A stretch of DNA of 20,865 bases. Origin: JBGSWE01 sp049292975. GTDB lineage: Bacteria; Patescibacteriota; Saccharimonadia; Saccharimonadales; JACDBH01. The stretch spans positions 1 through 20,865 of the forward strand of contig JBATRZ010000044.1 of NCBI GenBank assembly GCA_049292975.1. The letters run 5' to 3'. The position numbers were made by a program, and so were the translations under genes. Below, piece after piece: positions 1 to 6,935 of this stretch; position 1 is the first letter of the stretch, and each line of letters starts with the position of its first letter. Under the pieces are notes generated by a model, which made no database searches, had not been told where the DNA came from, and saw only the letters and a program-made list of their open reading frames with translations.

Positions 1-204
1 AATTGCCTCACGGCCTAATGAATCTATTTCTGCCAGCTCGGGGTATAAGGCGAAGACCCGGCGTTCATAATCCTCGATGGGCCAGCGAGTGTCGAAGGAA
101 GTTTCTTCCTGTACGGGCACGACTGGCGGCAACAGTCTGTCTGCCGTATCGTGCAGATGCGCTTTGTCCATGCCCGTCTCGTGAATATAGGGTGAATCCT
201 GCAT
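1..204 (-). CDS. Partial hypothetical protein (N-terminal 68 codons, runs off the left edge)
   Basis: An open frame of 68 codons starts at ATG 204 and stays open to base 1, so only the N-terminus is present. The peptide begins MQDSPYIHETGMDKAHLHDT and becomes acidic and aromatic (RWPIEDYERRVFALYPELAE), which looks like real soluble coding sequence. I do not recognise the family. There is no signal peptide or membrane segment in the visible part. It lies after the tuf terminator and has its own promoter at 217-245 (TTTACA-N17-TAAAAT). The -10 box is only 12 nt from the ATG and no Shine-Dalgarno site is visible, so the mRNA leader would be about 5 nt. The frame is well supported by length and composition; the function is unknown. 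Confidence 0.6.
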   Translation of the reverse strand, partial: MQDSPYIHETGMDKAHLHDTADRLLPPVVPVQEETSFDTRWPIEDYERRVFALYPELAEIDSLGREAI

Positions 205-216
205 AATTAGTAACTA

Positions 217-245
217 ATTTTACAATTTTAGCCAGATTATGTAAA
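217..245 (-). promoter_or_regulatory. Sigma-70-type promoter for the partial left-edge gene
   Basis: Read on the minus strand, a -35 box TTTACA (240-245) and a -10 box TAAAAT (217-222) are separated by exactly 17 nt. The predicted start of transcription, 6-7 nt after the -10, lies about 5 nt before ATG 204. Predicted from sequence only. Confidence 0.55.
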
Positions 246-260
246 TAATAACGACACAAG

Positions 261-290
261 CAAAGGAGCCCTGTTAGCAGGACTCCTTTG
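261..290 (-). terminator. Terminator hairpin downstream of tuf
   Basis: A 30-nt inverted repeat starts 18 bases past the tuf stop codon. In the minus-strand RNA the arms pair over 13 bp, including one U-G pair, around a 4-nt CUAA loop. The following sequence (CUUGUGUCGUUAUUAUUU) is U-rich but broken, so termination may be imperfect. Its position between tuf and a separately promoted gene supports a terminator role. Confidence 0.75.
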
Positions 291-307
291 TTAGCGGTAA
301 ACCGTTA

Positions 308-1492
308 CTACTTGGTAATAGCGGTAACAACGCCGGCACCAACGGTGCGGCCGCCTTCGCGGATAGCAAAGTTAAGGCCCTGCTCCATGGCAATAGGAGC
401 AAGCAGCTTGACTTTGAAGGTGATAGTATCGCCTGGCATGACCATTTCTTTGTCAGCCGGCAGTTCAACTTCACCGGTAACGTCCGTAGTACGGAAGTAA
501 AACTGGGGCTTGTAGCCCTTGAAGAATGGCGTGTGGCGGCCACCTTCTTCCTTGGTAAGGATATAGACTTCGGCGTCAAATTCGGTGTGCGGGGTGATAG
601 AACCTGGCTTACAAAGCACCTGGCCGCGCTCGATATCGTCACGCTCGATGCCGCGCAGCAGGATACCTACATTGTCACCGGCTTGGCCGCGGTCTAGGCT
701 CTTCTTAAACATCTCTACGCCAGTCACAACAGACTTGGTAGTTGGACGCACGCCAACAATCTCAACTTCGTCGTTTACGTTTACGATGCCTTGGTCAATA
801 CGGCCGGTAGCAACAGTGCCGCGGCCCTTGATAGAGAAGACGTCTTCGATGGCCATCATGAATGGTTTGTCTAGGTCGCGGGTTGGCTCTGGAATGAATG
901 AGTCCATTGCAGCAACCAGTTCCATAACAGCGTCTTCAGCAGCCTCATCGCCTTCAAGAGCTTTGGTAGCAGAACCCTTAATGATTGGTGCGTTTTCGTC
1001 AAAGCCGTTCTTGGCAAGCAGCTCGCGAATATCCATCTCTACCAGCTCAACCAATTCTGGGTCGGCAAGGTCCATCTTGTTCATGAAGACCAGGATTTTT
1101 GGCACACCAACCTGCTTGGCAAGCAGTACGTGCTCACGGGTCTGCGGCAGCGGACCGTCGTTAGCGGCAACCACCAAAATAGCACCATCGATCTGGGCCG
1201 CACCGGTAATCATGTTCTTGACATAATCGGCGTGACCTGGCATGTCGACGTGCGCATAGTGGCGCTTTTCTGATTCGTATTCTTGGTGGGAAGTTGCGAT
1301 GGTTATACCGCGGGCCTTCTCTTCTGGGGCGTTGTCGATCTGATCATAAGCGACTGGCTTGTTTACATCAGACGGCAACTTTTTTGCCAAAACTGCGGTG
1401 ATTGCAGCCGTGAGGGTAGTTTTACCGTGGTCGACGTGACCCATAGTACCTACATTGACGTGAGGCTTAGACCTGTCAAAAGTTCCTGCCAT
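308..1492 (-). CDS. tuf: Translation elongation factor Tu
   Basis: EF-Tu is the cytoplasmic GTPase that delivers aminoacyl-tRNA to the ribosomal A site. The 394-residue length is the normal family length. Visible GTPase motifs are GHVDHGKT (18-25), RGIT (61-64), DMPGH (83-87) and NKMD (138-141), followed by domains 2 and 3 and the typical C-terminus GGRTVGAGVVTAITK. The ATG at 1492 is preceded by a strong Shine-Dalgarno site, AAAGGAG at 1498-1504. Two switch-region positions differ from common bacterial sequences: Met84 stands where most bacteria have Cys (DCPGH), and Ala66 follows RGITI where Asn is usual. The gene is not adjacent to fusA; two unrelated genes lie between them. It has its own promoter (1785-1813) and a long folded leader. 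Identity is certain. Confidence 0.98.
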   Translation of the reverse strand: MAGTFDRSKPHVNVGTMGHVDHGKTTLTAAITAVLAKKLPSDVNKPVAYDQIDNAPEEKARGITIATSHQEYESEKRHYAHVDMPGHADYVKNMITGAAQIDGAILVVAANDGPLPQTREHVLLAKQVGVPKILVFMNKMDLADPELVELVEMDIRELLAKNGFDENAPIIKGSATKALEGDEAAEDAVMELVAAMDSFIPEPTRDLDKPFMMAIEDVFSIKGRGTVATGRIDQGIVNVNDEVEIVGVRPTTKSVVTGVEMFKKSLDRGQAGDNVGILLRGIERDDIERGQVLCKPGSITPHTEFDAEVYILTKEEGGRHTPFFKGYKPQFYFRTTDVTGEVELPADKEMVMPGDTITFKVKLLAPIAMEQGLNFAIREGGRTVGAGVVTAITK

Positions 1493-1528
1493 TTAATCTC
1501 CTTTATACGCGCAGAAATTTGTGAGAGT

Positions 1529-1614
1529 GGTCATTTGTTCCGCTTTGAGGACATTCCTGCATCGTATGCTCGATACGCTTCCGGAATGGAGGCCTCAAAC
1601 CAAAACAAATGACC
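1529..1614 (-). promoter_or_regulatory. 86-nt near-perfect hairpin in the tuf 5' leader
   Basis: The outer arms are GGTCATTTGTT+TTTGAGG (1529-1539, 1544-1550) and their complement (1593-1599, 1604-1614). They flank a 4x4 internal segment that can form two G-U pairs and one G-C pair. The stem continues with CATTCC/GGAATG (1552-1557 with 1583-1588) and ends in CGTAT-N5-ATACG (1563-1577). The hairpin lies 24 nt upstream of the tuf Shine-Dalgarno site and is not followed by a U-tract, so it is not a simple attenuator. A role in translation control, RNA processing or stability is inference; I match it to no known RNA family. Confidence 0.7.
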
Positions 1615-1635
1615 CTTGGCTCAAAATTCCTGCTT

Positions 1636-1674
1636 GACACTGTTAGTGTAGCGTTTAGGGCTACAACTTGTGTC
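1636..1674 (-). promoter_or_regulatory. Second stem-loop in the tuf leader
   Basis: GACAC at 1636-1640 pairs with GTGTC at 1670-1674. The inner stem TGTAGC/GCTACA closes a 7-nt loop. It lies between the tuf promoter and the 86-nt hairpin and belongs to the same transcribed leader. The outer and inner stems are separated by a small internal loop. Function unknown. Confidence 0.5.
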
Positions 1675-1714
1675 TGACAGTTATTTAATTTTTTATTGTA
1701 CCTAGCGATCCATA

Positions 1715-1760
1715 TTTGACGAGCGCACGCTTCGATTGTTCGAAGGGCATGCCCGTCAAA
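1715..1760 (-). promoter_or_regulatory. Third stem-loop in the tuf leader, promoter-proximal
   Basis: TTTGACG at 1715-1721 pairs with CGTCAAA at 1754-1760. An imperfect middle section leads to the apical stem CTTCGA/TCGAAG (1730-1735 with 1740-1745) around a 4-nt loop. It begins just after the predicted tuf transcription start. Function unknown. Confidence 0.5.
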
Positions 1761-1784
1761 AGCCCTCACGCGAGTTACTTACAA

Positions 1785-1813
1785 AATATAACAAGCGGGC
1801 CGAAGTTTGTAAA
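1785..1813 (-). promoter_or_regulatory. tuf promoter
   Basis: On the minus strand TTTACA (1808-1813) and TATATT (1785-1790) are separated by 17 nt. TG-T precedes the -10 box, giving an extended -10. Transcription would start near 1778, leaving a leader of about 285 nt before the tuf ATG, which contains the three stem-loops listed separately. It is the best promoter match in the 390-bp gene-free stretch 1493-1882. Confidence 0.7.
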
Positions 1814-1882
1814 GAGTTATGGCTTGGCGCCCGCTAGGCTTTATGATACATACCTACGGTTCCTTGGGGTAAAGGCCGGGGC

Positions 1883-2515
1883 TTAACTCTCAAAAACGCG
1901 CTCGCGCAGCACGATGCAGCGGGCGAATACCATTGCTACGAAAATTGAACCGGCTAAAGACACGACGGCAATGATTACAGCAGCTATCGAATCAACCGAC
2001 AGCGCCTTTATGCTATCCAGGAATAAGCCAGAAGCAAACGGCAATATCCAGGCTAATAACAGGTACAGCCAGTACAAAAAAGCGATGGTAGACAGCAGGC
2101 GCACGGCTATCCGGAAGACCGACTGGTGCCAGTCAGCGTTTTTATCAAAATTAGCGGGCAGTACCATGCCTTTTGTTTCCGCCACGTCACGCCGGTAGCT
2201 GGCCAGCCATCTGGCTATCGTCCAGACGATGATATACATAGCGACGCCTATAGTCATCCACAATACCATAGTAAGAACTGTTGAAGCCTGCTGGTTGTTG
2301 GTAGGCGCCAATAATTTCTCGATTTTATCCTGCAGGTACAAAGTAAGCTGGCTATAATCAACGTTCCCGAACACCCTGACGGCTTTTAACATATTCAGGG
2401 ACAGTAAGGCCAGGAAGCTGCCGCCCAGCAGGCCCAAAGCTTCTGTCTTGGACGGAATAAAGGCGCGCTTTACATGCTCACTCTCTAGTGATTCTTCGTG
2501 GATAGTATGTGACAT
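1883..2515 (-). CDS. Four-helix integral membrane protein of unknown function
   Basis: The 210-residue protein has four clear hydrophobic segments at about residues 26-45, 80-104, 134-162 and 174-202. Between helices 1 and 2 is a short amphipathic loop, and between helices 2 and 3 a charged loop of about 30 residues (YRRDVAETKGMVLPANFDKN). The first 20 residues are polar and acidic and there is no cleavable signal. I recognise no family or catalytic motif. ATG 2515 lies 7 nt after a good -10 box with no Shine-Dalgarno site, so the mRNA is probably leaderless. No convincing terminator is seen after the stop, so some readthrough into the tuf leader is possible. Coding status is likely; function is unknown. 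Confidence 0.8.
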   Translation of the reverse strand: MSHTIHEESLESEHVKRAFIPSKTEALGLLGGSFLALLSLNMLKAVRVFGNVDYSQLTLYLQDKIEKLLAPTNNQQASTVLTMVLWMTIGVAMYIIVWTIARWLASYRRDVAETKGMVLPANFDKNADWHQSVFRIAVRLLSTIAFLYWLYLLLAWILPFASGLFLDSIKALSVDSIAAVIIAVVSLAGSIFVAMVFARCIVLRERVFES

Positions 2516-2522
2516 TCACTTT

Positions 2523-2551
2523 AGTATAAAATGCTGCTGCTTATCTTGCAA
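2523..2551 (-). promoter_or_regulatory. Promoter of the four-helix membrane protein gene (leaderless)
   Basis: TTGCAA (2546-2551) and TATACT (2523-2528) are separated by 17 nt on the minus strand. The -10 box ends 7 nt before the start codon at 2515, so transcription would begin at or next to the A of the ATG. Confidence 0.65.
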
Positions 2552-2806
2552 AAGTGTTTTTGTTGTTTAGGACTGTGCAAAGGACCGGTCATGAAATGGT
2601 TGGCGTACGGCCTGGGTGCGTATTAGGCGGCTTCCGCTGCCGTACTGCCAGCCAGAATTAGTCATGATGCCATTTAGCTCGTATTTTTGCACCCCGCTCA
2701 ACAAACTAATGTCTTAAATGCAATTAGCCAATAAGTAAAGCCAGTGGATTTCGGCTAATTCTAATACCTGGGCAAGCTATCTACCTGCCGGAATGTTGCA
2801 GCAGGC
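2529..2806. other. Gene-free spacer with two hairpins
   Basis: No credible ORF or RNA gene is seen in this stretch. It holds a strong hairpin at 2601-2650 (TGGC-GTACGGC pairing with GCCGTAC-T-GCCA, with inner GCGG-CTT-CCGC). It also holds an 8-bp perfect inverted repeat AATTAGCC/GGCTAATT at 2722-2729 and 2753-2760. Neither is followed by a U-tract on the minus strand, so neither is a clear rho-independent terminator for the DUF1996 gene. The -35 box of the downstream gene occupies the left end. Confidence 0.5.
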
Positions 2807-4057
2807 TTACTTGGAATAGACGGTGTAACCGCTAATGCGGGTTGGACCGGTGTAAGCCGGGGGTTCTTTTAGTTGTTTGCCGTTGCAGAGCCGGCCGCTG
2901 TGGACGCTTTTCATATTGCGTATGCAGTTTTGCAGCCAAGTCAGCTTGATATCATTATCCCAGGCACCAAACCAGTCAGCATGAAACGTTGAACCGTCGG
3001 TGTGGGTCATACCGGCCATGTGGTCTGACGCCAGCGACCAGCCGCTGATATTACCGGGATTTGTAAAGAAAGCAAATTCGGTGAGCGAAGGCAGGTGGAC
3101 TTGGTGTGTTGCCGGACACCTCGCGCCTTCTTCTGGATCGTTATAATAGTATGCTACGTGGCTGCGGTGGTTGGGGCTGTCTAGGTTTACACCGTCCCAA
3201 CAGGTAGGGAACTGTACGGATACAATCAGTGTTTCTCCAGGCAGACAAGAATCAGGAATATATTTGGTTTTGACTATATTGGGCGTATCGCAGTACCAGT
3301 CAATATGGCTGTCTTGGTTTGCCGGCCCGTTCATATCATAGCCTGCTATCATGCGTAGGCCGTTTGGAATATCATGGGTATTCCTGATACAATCCTGCTT
3401 TGCTGCTAAAGTGGCTTGATTTATCGGGCAAGGCGAGTCTTTGTAATAGACATTAAAGAAGCTCGGTATTACTACCTTATTGCTGTCATTGGCGTCAAAA
3501 ACCGCCGGCATCCAGTAGCCGGTACGGTTGATCGGACCGCCCGGGCAAGAACCTTCGCCGCTGCTCCTCAGTGATGCATAAGTACTGTTGTGATCGATAG
3601 ATTTATTGCCAAAGAACATGTGCAAGTGCCCCTTGTCTGCTTGGCCGGGATAGACTATCGGATCATAATAACCGAGGTGGGAGAACTGGCATAAGAAACG
3701 GAAACCGCCCGATGGCTCCCAAGAGAAATCATCCAGCGGATCGTTGTTGTTTATTAACCAGTCGTTCACGTTGAAGTTGCTTGGTACGTCTGCATAAGGA
3801 TTGGTGCCGGGCGCCGAGTCAAACCGCAACGCATTGCCCCCAGAGGCATTAGCGTCGGATACGACCGAGGCATTTCCTGTTCTGGTGCCTGCTTCGGCCT
3901 CAAATAATATGGCGCTGATAGCTTGGGCCTTAACCAGTACCAGACTGCCGGCAAACACCAGCAAACCTGCCAGTAGGATTGGTTTAGGCAATGCACTTAG
4001 TATTCCCCGTCTATTAAGAAACTTGGATATCTTAAATTCTTTGGTCTTGGCGCTCAT
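2807..4057 (-). CDS. Secreted or membrane-anchored DUF1996 protein
   Basis: The 416-residue protein has a basic N-terminus, a hydrophobic segment at about residues 25-47 (signal peptide or anchor; possible cut after KAQA) and a short CBM-like stretch (FEAEAG, then DANASGGNALRF). The rest is a DUF1996 domain, recognised from GHLHMFFGN, STYASLR and RTGYWMPAVFD. DUF1996 is known mostly from fungi and actinobacteria and its function is not established. About ten cysteines, all after the hydrophobic segment, fit disulfides outside the cytoplasm. An earlier in-frame GTG at 4066 overlaps the Shine-Dalgarno site; ATG 4057 has AGGAG at 4066-4070 with 8-nt spacing and is preferred. It has its own promoter and sits between fusA and tuf, which are often adjacent elsewhere, so it is probably not functionally tied to them. 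Confidence 0.88.
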   Translation of the reverse strand: MSAKTKEFKISKFLNRRGILSALPKPILLAGLLVFAGSLVLVKAQAISAILFEAEAGTRTGNASVVSDANASGGNALRFDSAPGTNPYADVPSNFNVNDWLINNNDPLDDFSWEPSGGFRFLCQFSHLGYYDPIVYPGQADKGHLHMFFGNKSIDHNSTYASLRSSGEGSCPGGPINRTGYWMPAVFDANDSNKVVIPSFFNVYYKDSPCPINQATLAAKQDCIRNTHDIPNGLRMIAGYDMNGPANQDSHIDWYCDTPNIVKTKYIPDSCLPGETLIVSVQFPTCWDGVNLDSPNHRSHVAYYYNDPEEGARCPATHQVHLPSLTEFAFFTNPGNISGWSLASDHMAGMTHTDGSTFHADWFGAWDNDIKLTWLQNCIRNMKSVHSGRLCNGKQLKEPPAYTGPTRISGYTVYSK

Positions 4058-4089
4058 CAATGACACTCCTGCGGCTACATTTAAGCACT

Positions 4090-4118
4090 ACTATAATACA
4101 GTTGTTTTGGATTAACAA
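4090..4118 (-). promoter_or_regulatory. Promoter of the DUF1996 gene
   Basis: TTGTTA (4113-4118) and TATAGT (4090-4095) are separated by 17 nt on the minus strand. Transcription would start near 4083, giving a leader of about 26 nt containing the Shine-Dalgarno site at 4066-4070. Confidence 0.55.
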
Positions 4119-4173
4119 ACATAATACCGCCGGTATCTGCCGGTACATATGTTATTGATGCGGTTGTGTCCGG

Positions 4174-6261
4174 TTATTTTGCGCGTTTGCTGGCAATAGC
4201 TTCTGCAACGTGGTTTGGTACGTCAGCGTAGTGATCCAGCTCCATGCTTGAGCTGGCGCGGCCTTTGGTGGCGCTGCGCAGGCTGGTGGTGTAGCCAAAC
4301 AATTCGCCCAAAGGCACAAAGGCGGTAATTTCCTTGACGCCAGAGCTGAGGTCTTCCATTGATTCGATACGGCCGCGCTTGGCGTTTAGATCACCGATGA
4401 CGTCACCCATAAACTCCTCAGGGGTAACTACAACGACTTTCATGACGGGTTCCAGCAGTACAGGGCTGGCGGCCTTCATAGCGCCGGTAAATGCCATCGA
4501 GCCGGCGATCTTAAAGGCCATTTCGTTAGAGTCTACATCGTGGTAGGAGCCGTCATACAGCTCAACCTTGACATCCACAACCGGGAAGCCGGCCACTGTA
4601 CCAGTGGTCATAGCCTCGATAACACCCTGCTCTACCGGTTTGATGTATTCGCCGGGTATCACGCCGCCCTTAATAGAGTTGATAAACTCAAAGCCCTTGC
4701 CCTGCTCGTTCTGCGAAATACGTACCCAGGCGTCACCGTATTGGCCGCGGCCGCCAGATTGGCGGATGAATTTACCCTGGAATTCCACGCCGTCCTTACG
4801 GACAGTCTCGCGGTAGGCAACCTGCGGGGCGCCGATGTTAGCTTCTACGGCGAACTCACGCTTCATACGGTCTACCAAAATTTCTAGGTGCAGCTCGCCC
4901 ATACCGCTGATGACAATCTGGCCGGTTTCTTCATCTACGCGGATCTTAAAGGTCGGATCTTCCTCGGCCAAGCGCTGAAGCGCCAGGCTCATCTTTTCTT
5001 GATCAGACTTGGTTTTGGGTTCAATAGCGATACTTACAGGGGGTTCTGGGAACGTGATTGATTCGAGCACGATGGGATTGTTCGGGTCGGACAAGGTGTT
5101 GCCAGTGGTGGTAGCTTTCAAGCCTACAATAGCGGCTATGTCGCCAGCACCAACTTCGTTTACGTCATCACGCTTGTCGGCATGCAGGCGGACGATGCGG
5201 CCAACGCGCTCTTTCTCGCCGGTAGAGGTGTTTAGTACGTATGAGCCGGCGGTGATCTTGCCGGAGTAAACACGGAAGTAGGCCAGCTTGCCTACGAAGG
5301 GGTCAGTGGTAATCTTGAAGGCTAGGCTTGTAAACGGCTCGCTTTCACTCGGTTTGCGTTCAACCTGATCGCCCGTCTTTGGGTGTGTACCCCAGGTAGA
5401 ACCTTTGTCCAGAGGTGACGGCAGGTAGTCATTAACCATATCCAGAACTTTTTCGACTATAACGCCGCGGCCATCGCCGCCGGTCACTGCATAAAAACGT
5501 CCTGTCAGAACGGCTGTTCTTATAGCCTGTTTGATTTCATCTTCAGACAAGCCTTCTTCGCCGACTTCAAAGTATTTTTCCAGCATAGTTTCGTCTTCGG
5601 CGACAGCGTTTTCTATCAGCAGGCTGCGGTATTTCTTGACGCTGTCCATCATGTCTGCCGGGATTTCACCCTCTACTAGTTCATGATCCTTGAAATCGGT
5701 GTAGGTGTAGGCCTTCATGCTTACCAGGTCTACAATGCCGTTGATAGCTTGCTCGAAACCGATTGGCAGATGTACCGGGAAAGCGCGCTTACTGAGGCGG
5801 TTGTGGATAGAATCCAGCGACTTGAAAAAATCGCCGCCGGTTTGGTTAATCTTATTAATAAAACAGATACGGGGTACGCCGTACTTGTCGGCCTGGCGCC
5901 AGACGGTTTCGGACTGGGACTCCACGCCCATCTTGCCGTCAAAGACAACGCAGGCGCCGTCGAGTACGCGCAAACTGCGCTCTACTTCTACAGTAAAGTC
6001 GATGTGGCCCGGGGTATCGATGATGTTGATTTGGTTGCCCTTCCAAAAACAAGTTACGCTGGCGGCCACGATGGTAATACCGCGTTCGCGTTCCTGAGCC
6101 ATCCAGTCAGTGGTGGTCTCGCCTTCGTGGACGGCGCCGATTTTGTGCTTCAGGCCGGTGCGGTACAAAATACCTTCGGTAGTGGTGGTCTTACCCGCGT
6201 CAATGTGGGCGATGATGCCCAAGTTGCGGATGTTCTTCATCTCAGTTTTCTTCTCTGCCAT
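4174..6261 (-). CDS. fusA: Translation elongation factor G
   Basis: EF-G is the GTPase that drives ribosomal translocation and, with RRF, ribosome recycling. The 695 residues match the family length, with all five domains recognisable. G1 is AHIDAGKT (18-25), followed by ERERGIT, DTPGHIDF and domain IV/V motifs such as GMGELHLEI and SIKGGVIPGEYI. Two guanine-binding motifs are not canonical. G4 reads NKIN (136-139) instead of NKxD, and G5 reads GGDGRG (261-266) where most EF-Gs have GSAxKNKG. The surrounding sequence is normal, so this is not a frameshift. ATG 6261 has AAGGAA at 6273-6278, 11 nt upstream. No promoter is seen in front of it; it is the third gene of the rpsL-rpsG-fusA operon, preceded by a large RNA hairpin. 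Confidence 0.98.
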   Translation of the reverse strand: MAEKKTEMKNIRNLGIIAHIDAGKTTTTEGILYRTGLKHKIGAVHEGETTTDWMAQERERGITIVAASVTCFWKGNQINIIDTPGHIDFTVEVERSLRVLDGACVVFDGKMGVESQSETVWRQADKYGVPRICFINKINQTGGDFFKSLDSIHNRLSKRAFPVHLPIGFEQAINGIVDLVSMKAYTYTDFKDHELVEGEIPADMMDSVKKYRSLLIENAVAEDETMLEKYFEVGEEGLSEDEIKQAIRTAVLTGRFYAVTGGDGRGVIVEKVLDMVNDYLPSPLDKGSTWGTHPKTGDQVERKPSESEPFTSLAFKITTDPFVGKLAYFRVYSGKITAGSYVLNTSTGEKERVGRIVRLHADKRDDVNEVGAGDIAAIVGLKATTTGNTLSDPNNPIVLESITFPEPPVSIAIEPKTKSDQEKMSLALQRLAEEDPTFKIRVDEETGQIVISGMGELHLEILVDRMKREFAVEANIGAPQVAYRETVRKDGVEFQGKFIRQSGGRGQYGDAWVRISQNEQGKGFEFINSIKGGVIPGEYIKPVEQGVIEAMTTGTVAGFPVVDVKVELYDGSYHDVDSNEMAFKIAGSMAFTGAMKAASPVLLEPVMKVVVVTPEEFMGDVIGDLNAKRGRIESMEDLSSGVKEITAFVPLGELFGYTTSLRSATKGRASSSMELDHYADVPNHVAEAIASKRAK

Positions 6262-6322
6262 ATGGTGTGTAGTTCCTTGTTCTTCGTTAGTGTATCACCG
6301 TCTTTATACTGCCTCGTTAGCG

Positions 6323-6431
6323 ATTTGCACGAGTGCAGTGCGGTGATTTCTTTCGAAGCGCGCAAGCCAGCCGTAGTTACCTACTGCTGGCGCGCACTGG
6401 AGAAAGAAGCGCCGCAATGTGCCGTGCAAAT
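6323..6431 (-). promoter_or_regulatory. 109-nt structured hairpin between rpsG and fusA
   Basis: The outer 9 bp ATTTGCACG/CGTGCAAAT pair 6323-6331 with 6423-6431. Inside are TGCGG/CCGCA (6339-6343 with 6412-6416), TTCTTTC/GAAAGAA (6348-6354 with 6402-6408), GCGCG/CGCGC (6358-6362 with 6391-6395), CCAGC/GCTGG (6367-6371 with 6386-6390) and GTAG/CTAC (6373-6376 with 6381-6384). In the minus-strand RNA the loop is GUAA, a GNRA tetraloop. It fills most of the 172-bp spacer and starts right after the rpsG stop. In E. coli the S7-binding control site of this operon lies between rpsL and rpsG; a similar role here is only inference. Confidence 0.75.
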
Positions 6432-6433
6432 TG

Positions 6434-6910
6434 TTAACGGGCGAAGTGGGCGAAGGCACGGTTAGACTCGGCCATCCGATGGACGTCTTCACGCTTCTTA
6501 ACAGCCGTTCCGGTGTTATTGAACGCGTCGACGATTTCCAGGGCTAGGCGGTCTTCCATGCTCATACCCTTGCGGGCGCGGGCGGCAGTAACAAACCACA
6601 TGGTCAGCAGATGGTTTTGGCGTTGTCCCTTAACTTCAAAAGGAATCTGGTAGTTAGCTCCGCCGACACGGCGGGAACGGGTTTCCATGTGCGGCTTGAT
6701 GTTGCCCATGGCTTTTTCAAACACTTCCAGCGGGTTGTCGCTCTTGACCTTCTTGGCGGCCTTGGCCATGCCGTTGTAAACCAAACGCTCAGCGGTCTGC
6801 TTCTTGCCGTCGCGCATAACGCGGTTGATGACGCGGGTAACCTGCTGGTTATTGTAGACGCGGTCTGGGGCAGCCTCGCGGACTAGGGCTTTGGTAACTT
6901 TGCGCGGCAT
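6434..6910 (-). CDS. rpsG: 30S ribosomal protein S7
   Basis: S7 binds the 3' domain of 16S rRNA and nucleates assembly of the 30S head. The 158 residues match the family, with the conserved core VMRDGKKQTAERLVYN, then GNIKPHMETRSRRVGGANYQIP, and the C-terminal HRMAESNRAFAHFAR. ATG 6910 is preceded by AAGGAG with good spacing. It is the second gene of the str operon, separated from rpsL by a 7-bp-phased palindrome and from fusA by a large hairpin. In enterobacteria S7 represses its own operon by binding mRNA; whether that holds here cannot be read from the sequence. Confidence 0.97.
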   Translation of the reverse strand: MPRKVTKALVREAAPDRVYNNQQVTRVINRVMRDGKKQTAERLVYNGMAKAAKKVKSDNPLEVFEKAMGNIKPHMETRSRRVGGANYQIPFEVKGQRQNHLLTMWFVTAARARKGMSMEDRLALEIVDAFNNTGTAVKKREDVHRMAESNRAFAHFAR

Positions 6911-6935
6911 TACAAACTCCTTCCAGTCGCAGAAG

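Noticed and set aside
3..206. Plus-strand and other minus-strand frames at the left edge
   Set aside because: The minus-strand frame starting at 204 has a promoter and a more protein-like composition.
585..1226. Long plus-strand frame opposite tuf, and similar frames opposite fusA, rpoB, rpoC, tig and hisS
   Set aside because: They are antisense shadows of conserved genes, with low-complexity Ser/Arg/Pro-rich translations and no ribosome-binding sites.
4106..4173. Terminator between fusA and the DUF1996 gene
   Set aside because: Only short GGTAT/ATACC-type pairings without a U-tract are present.
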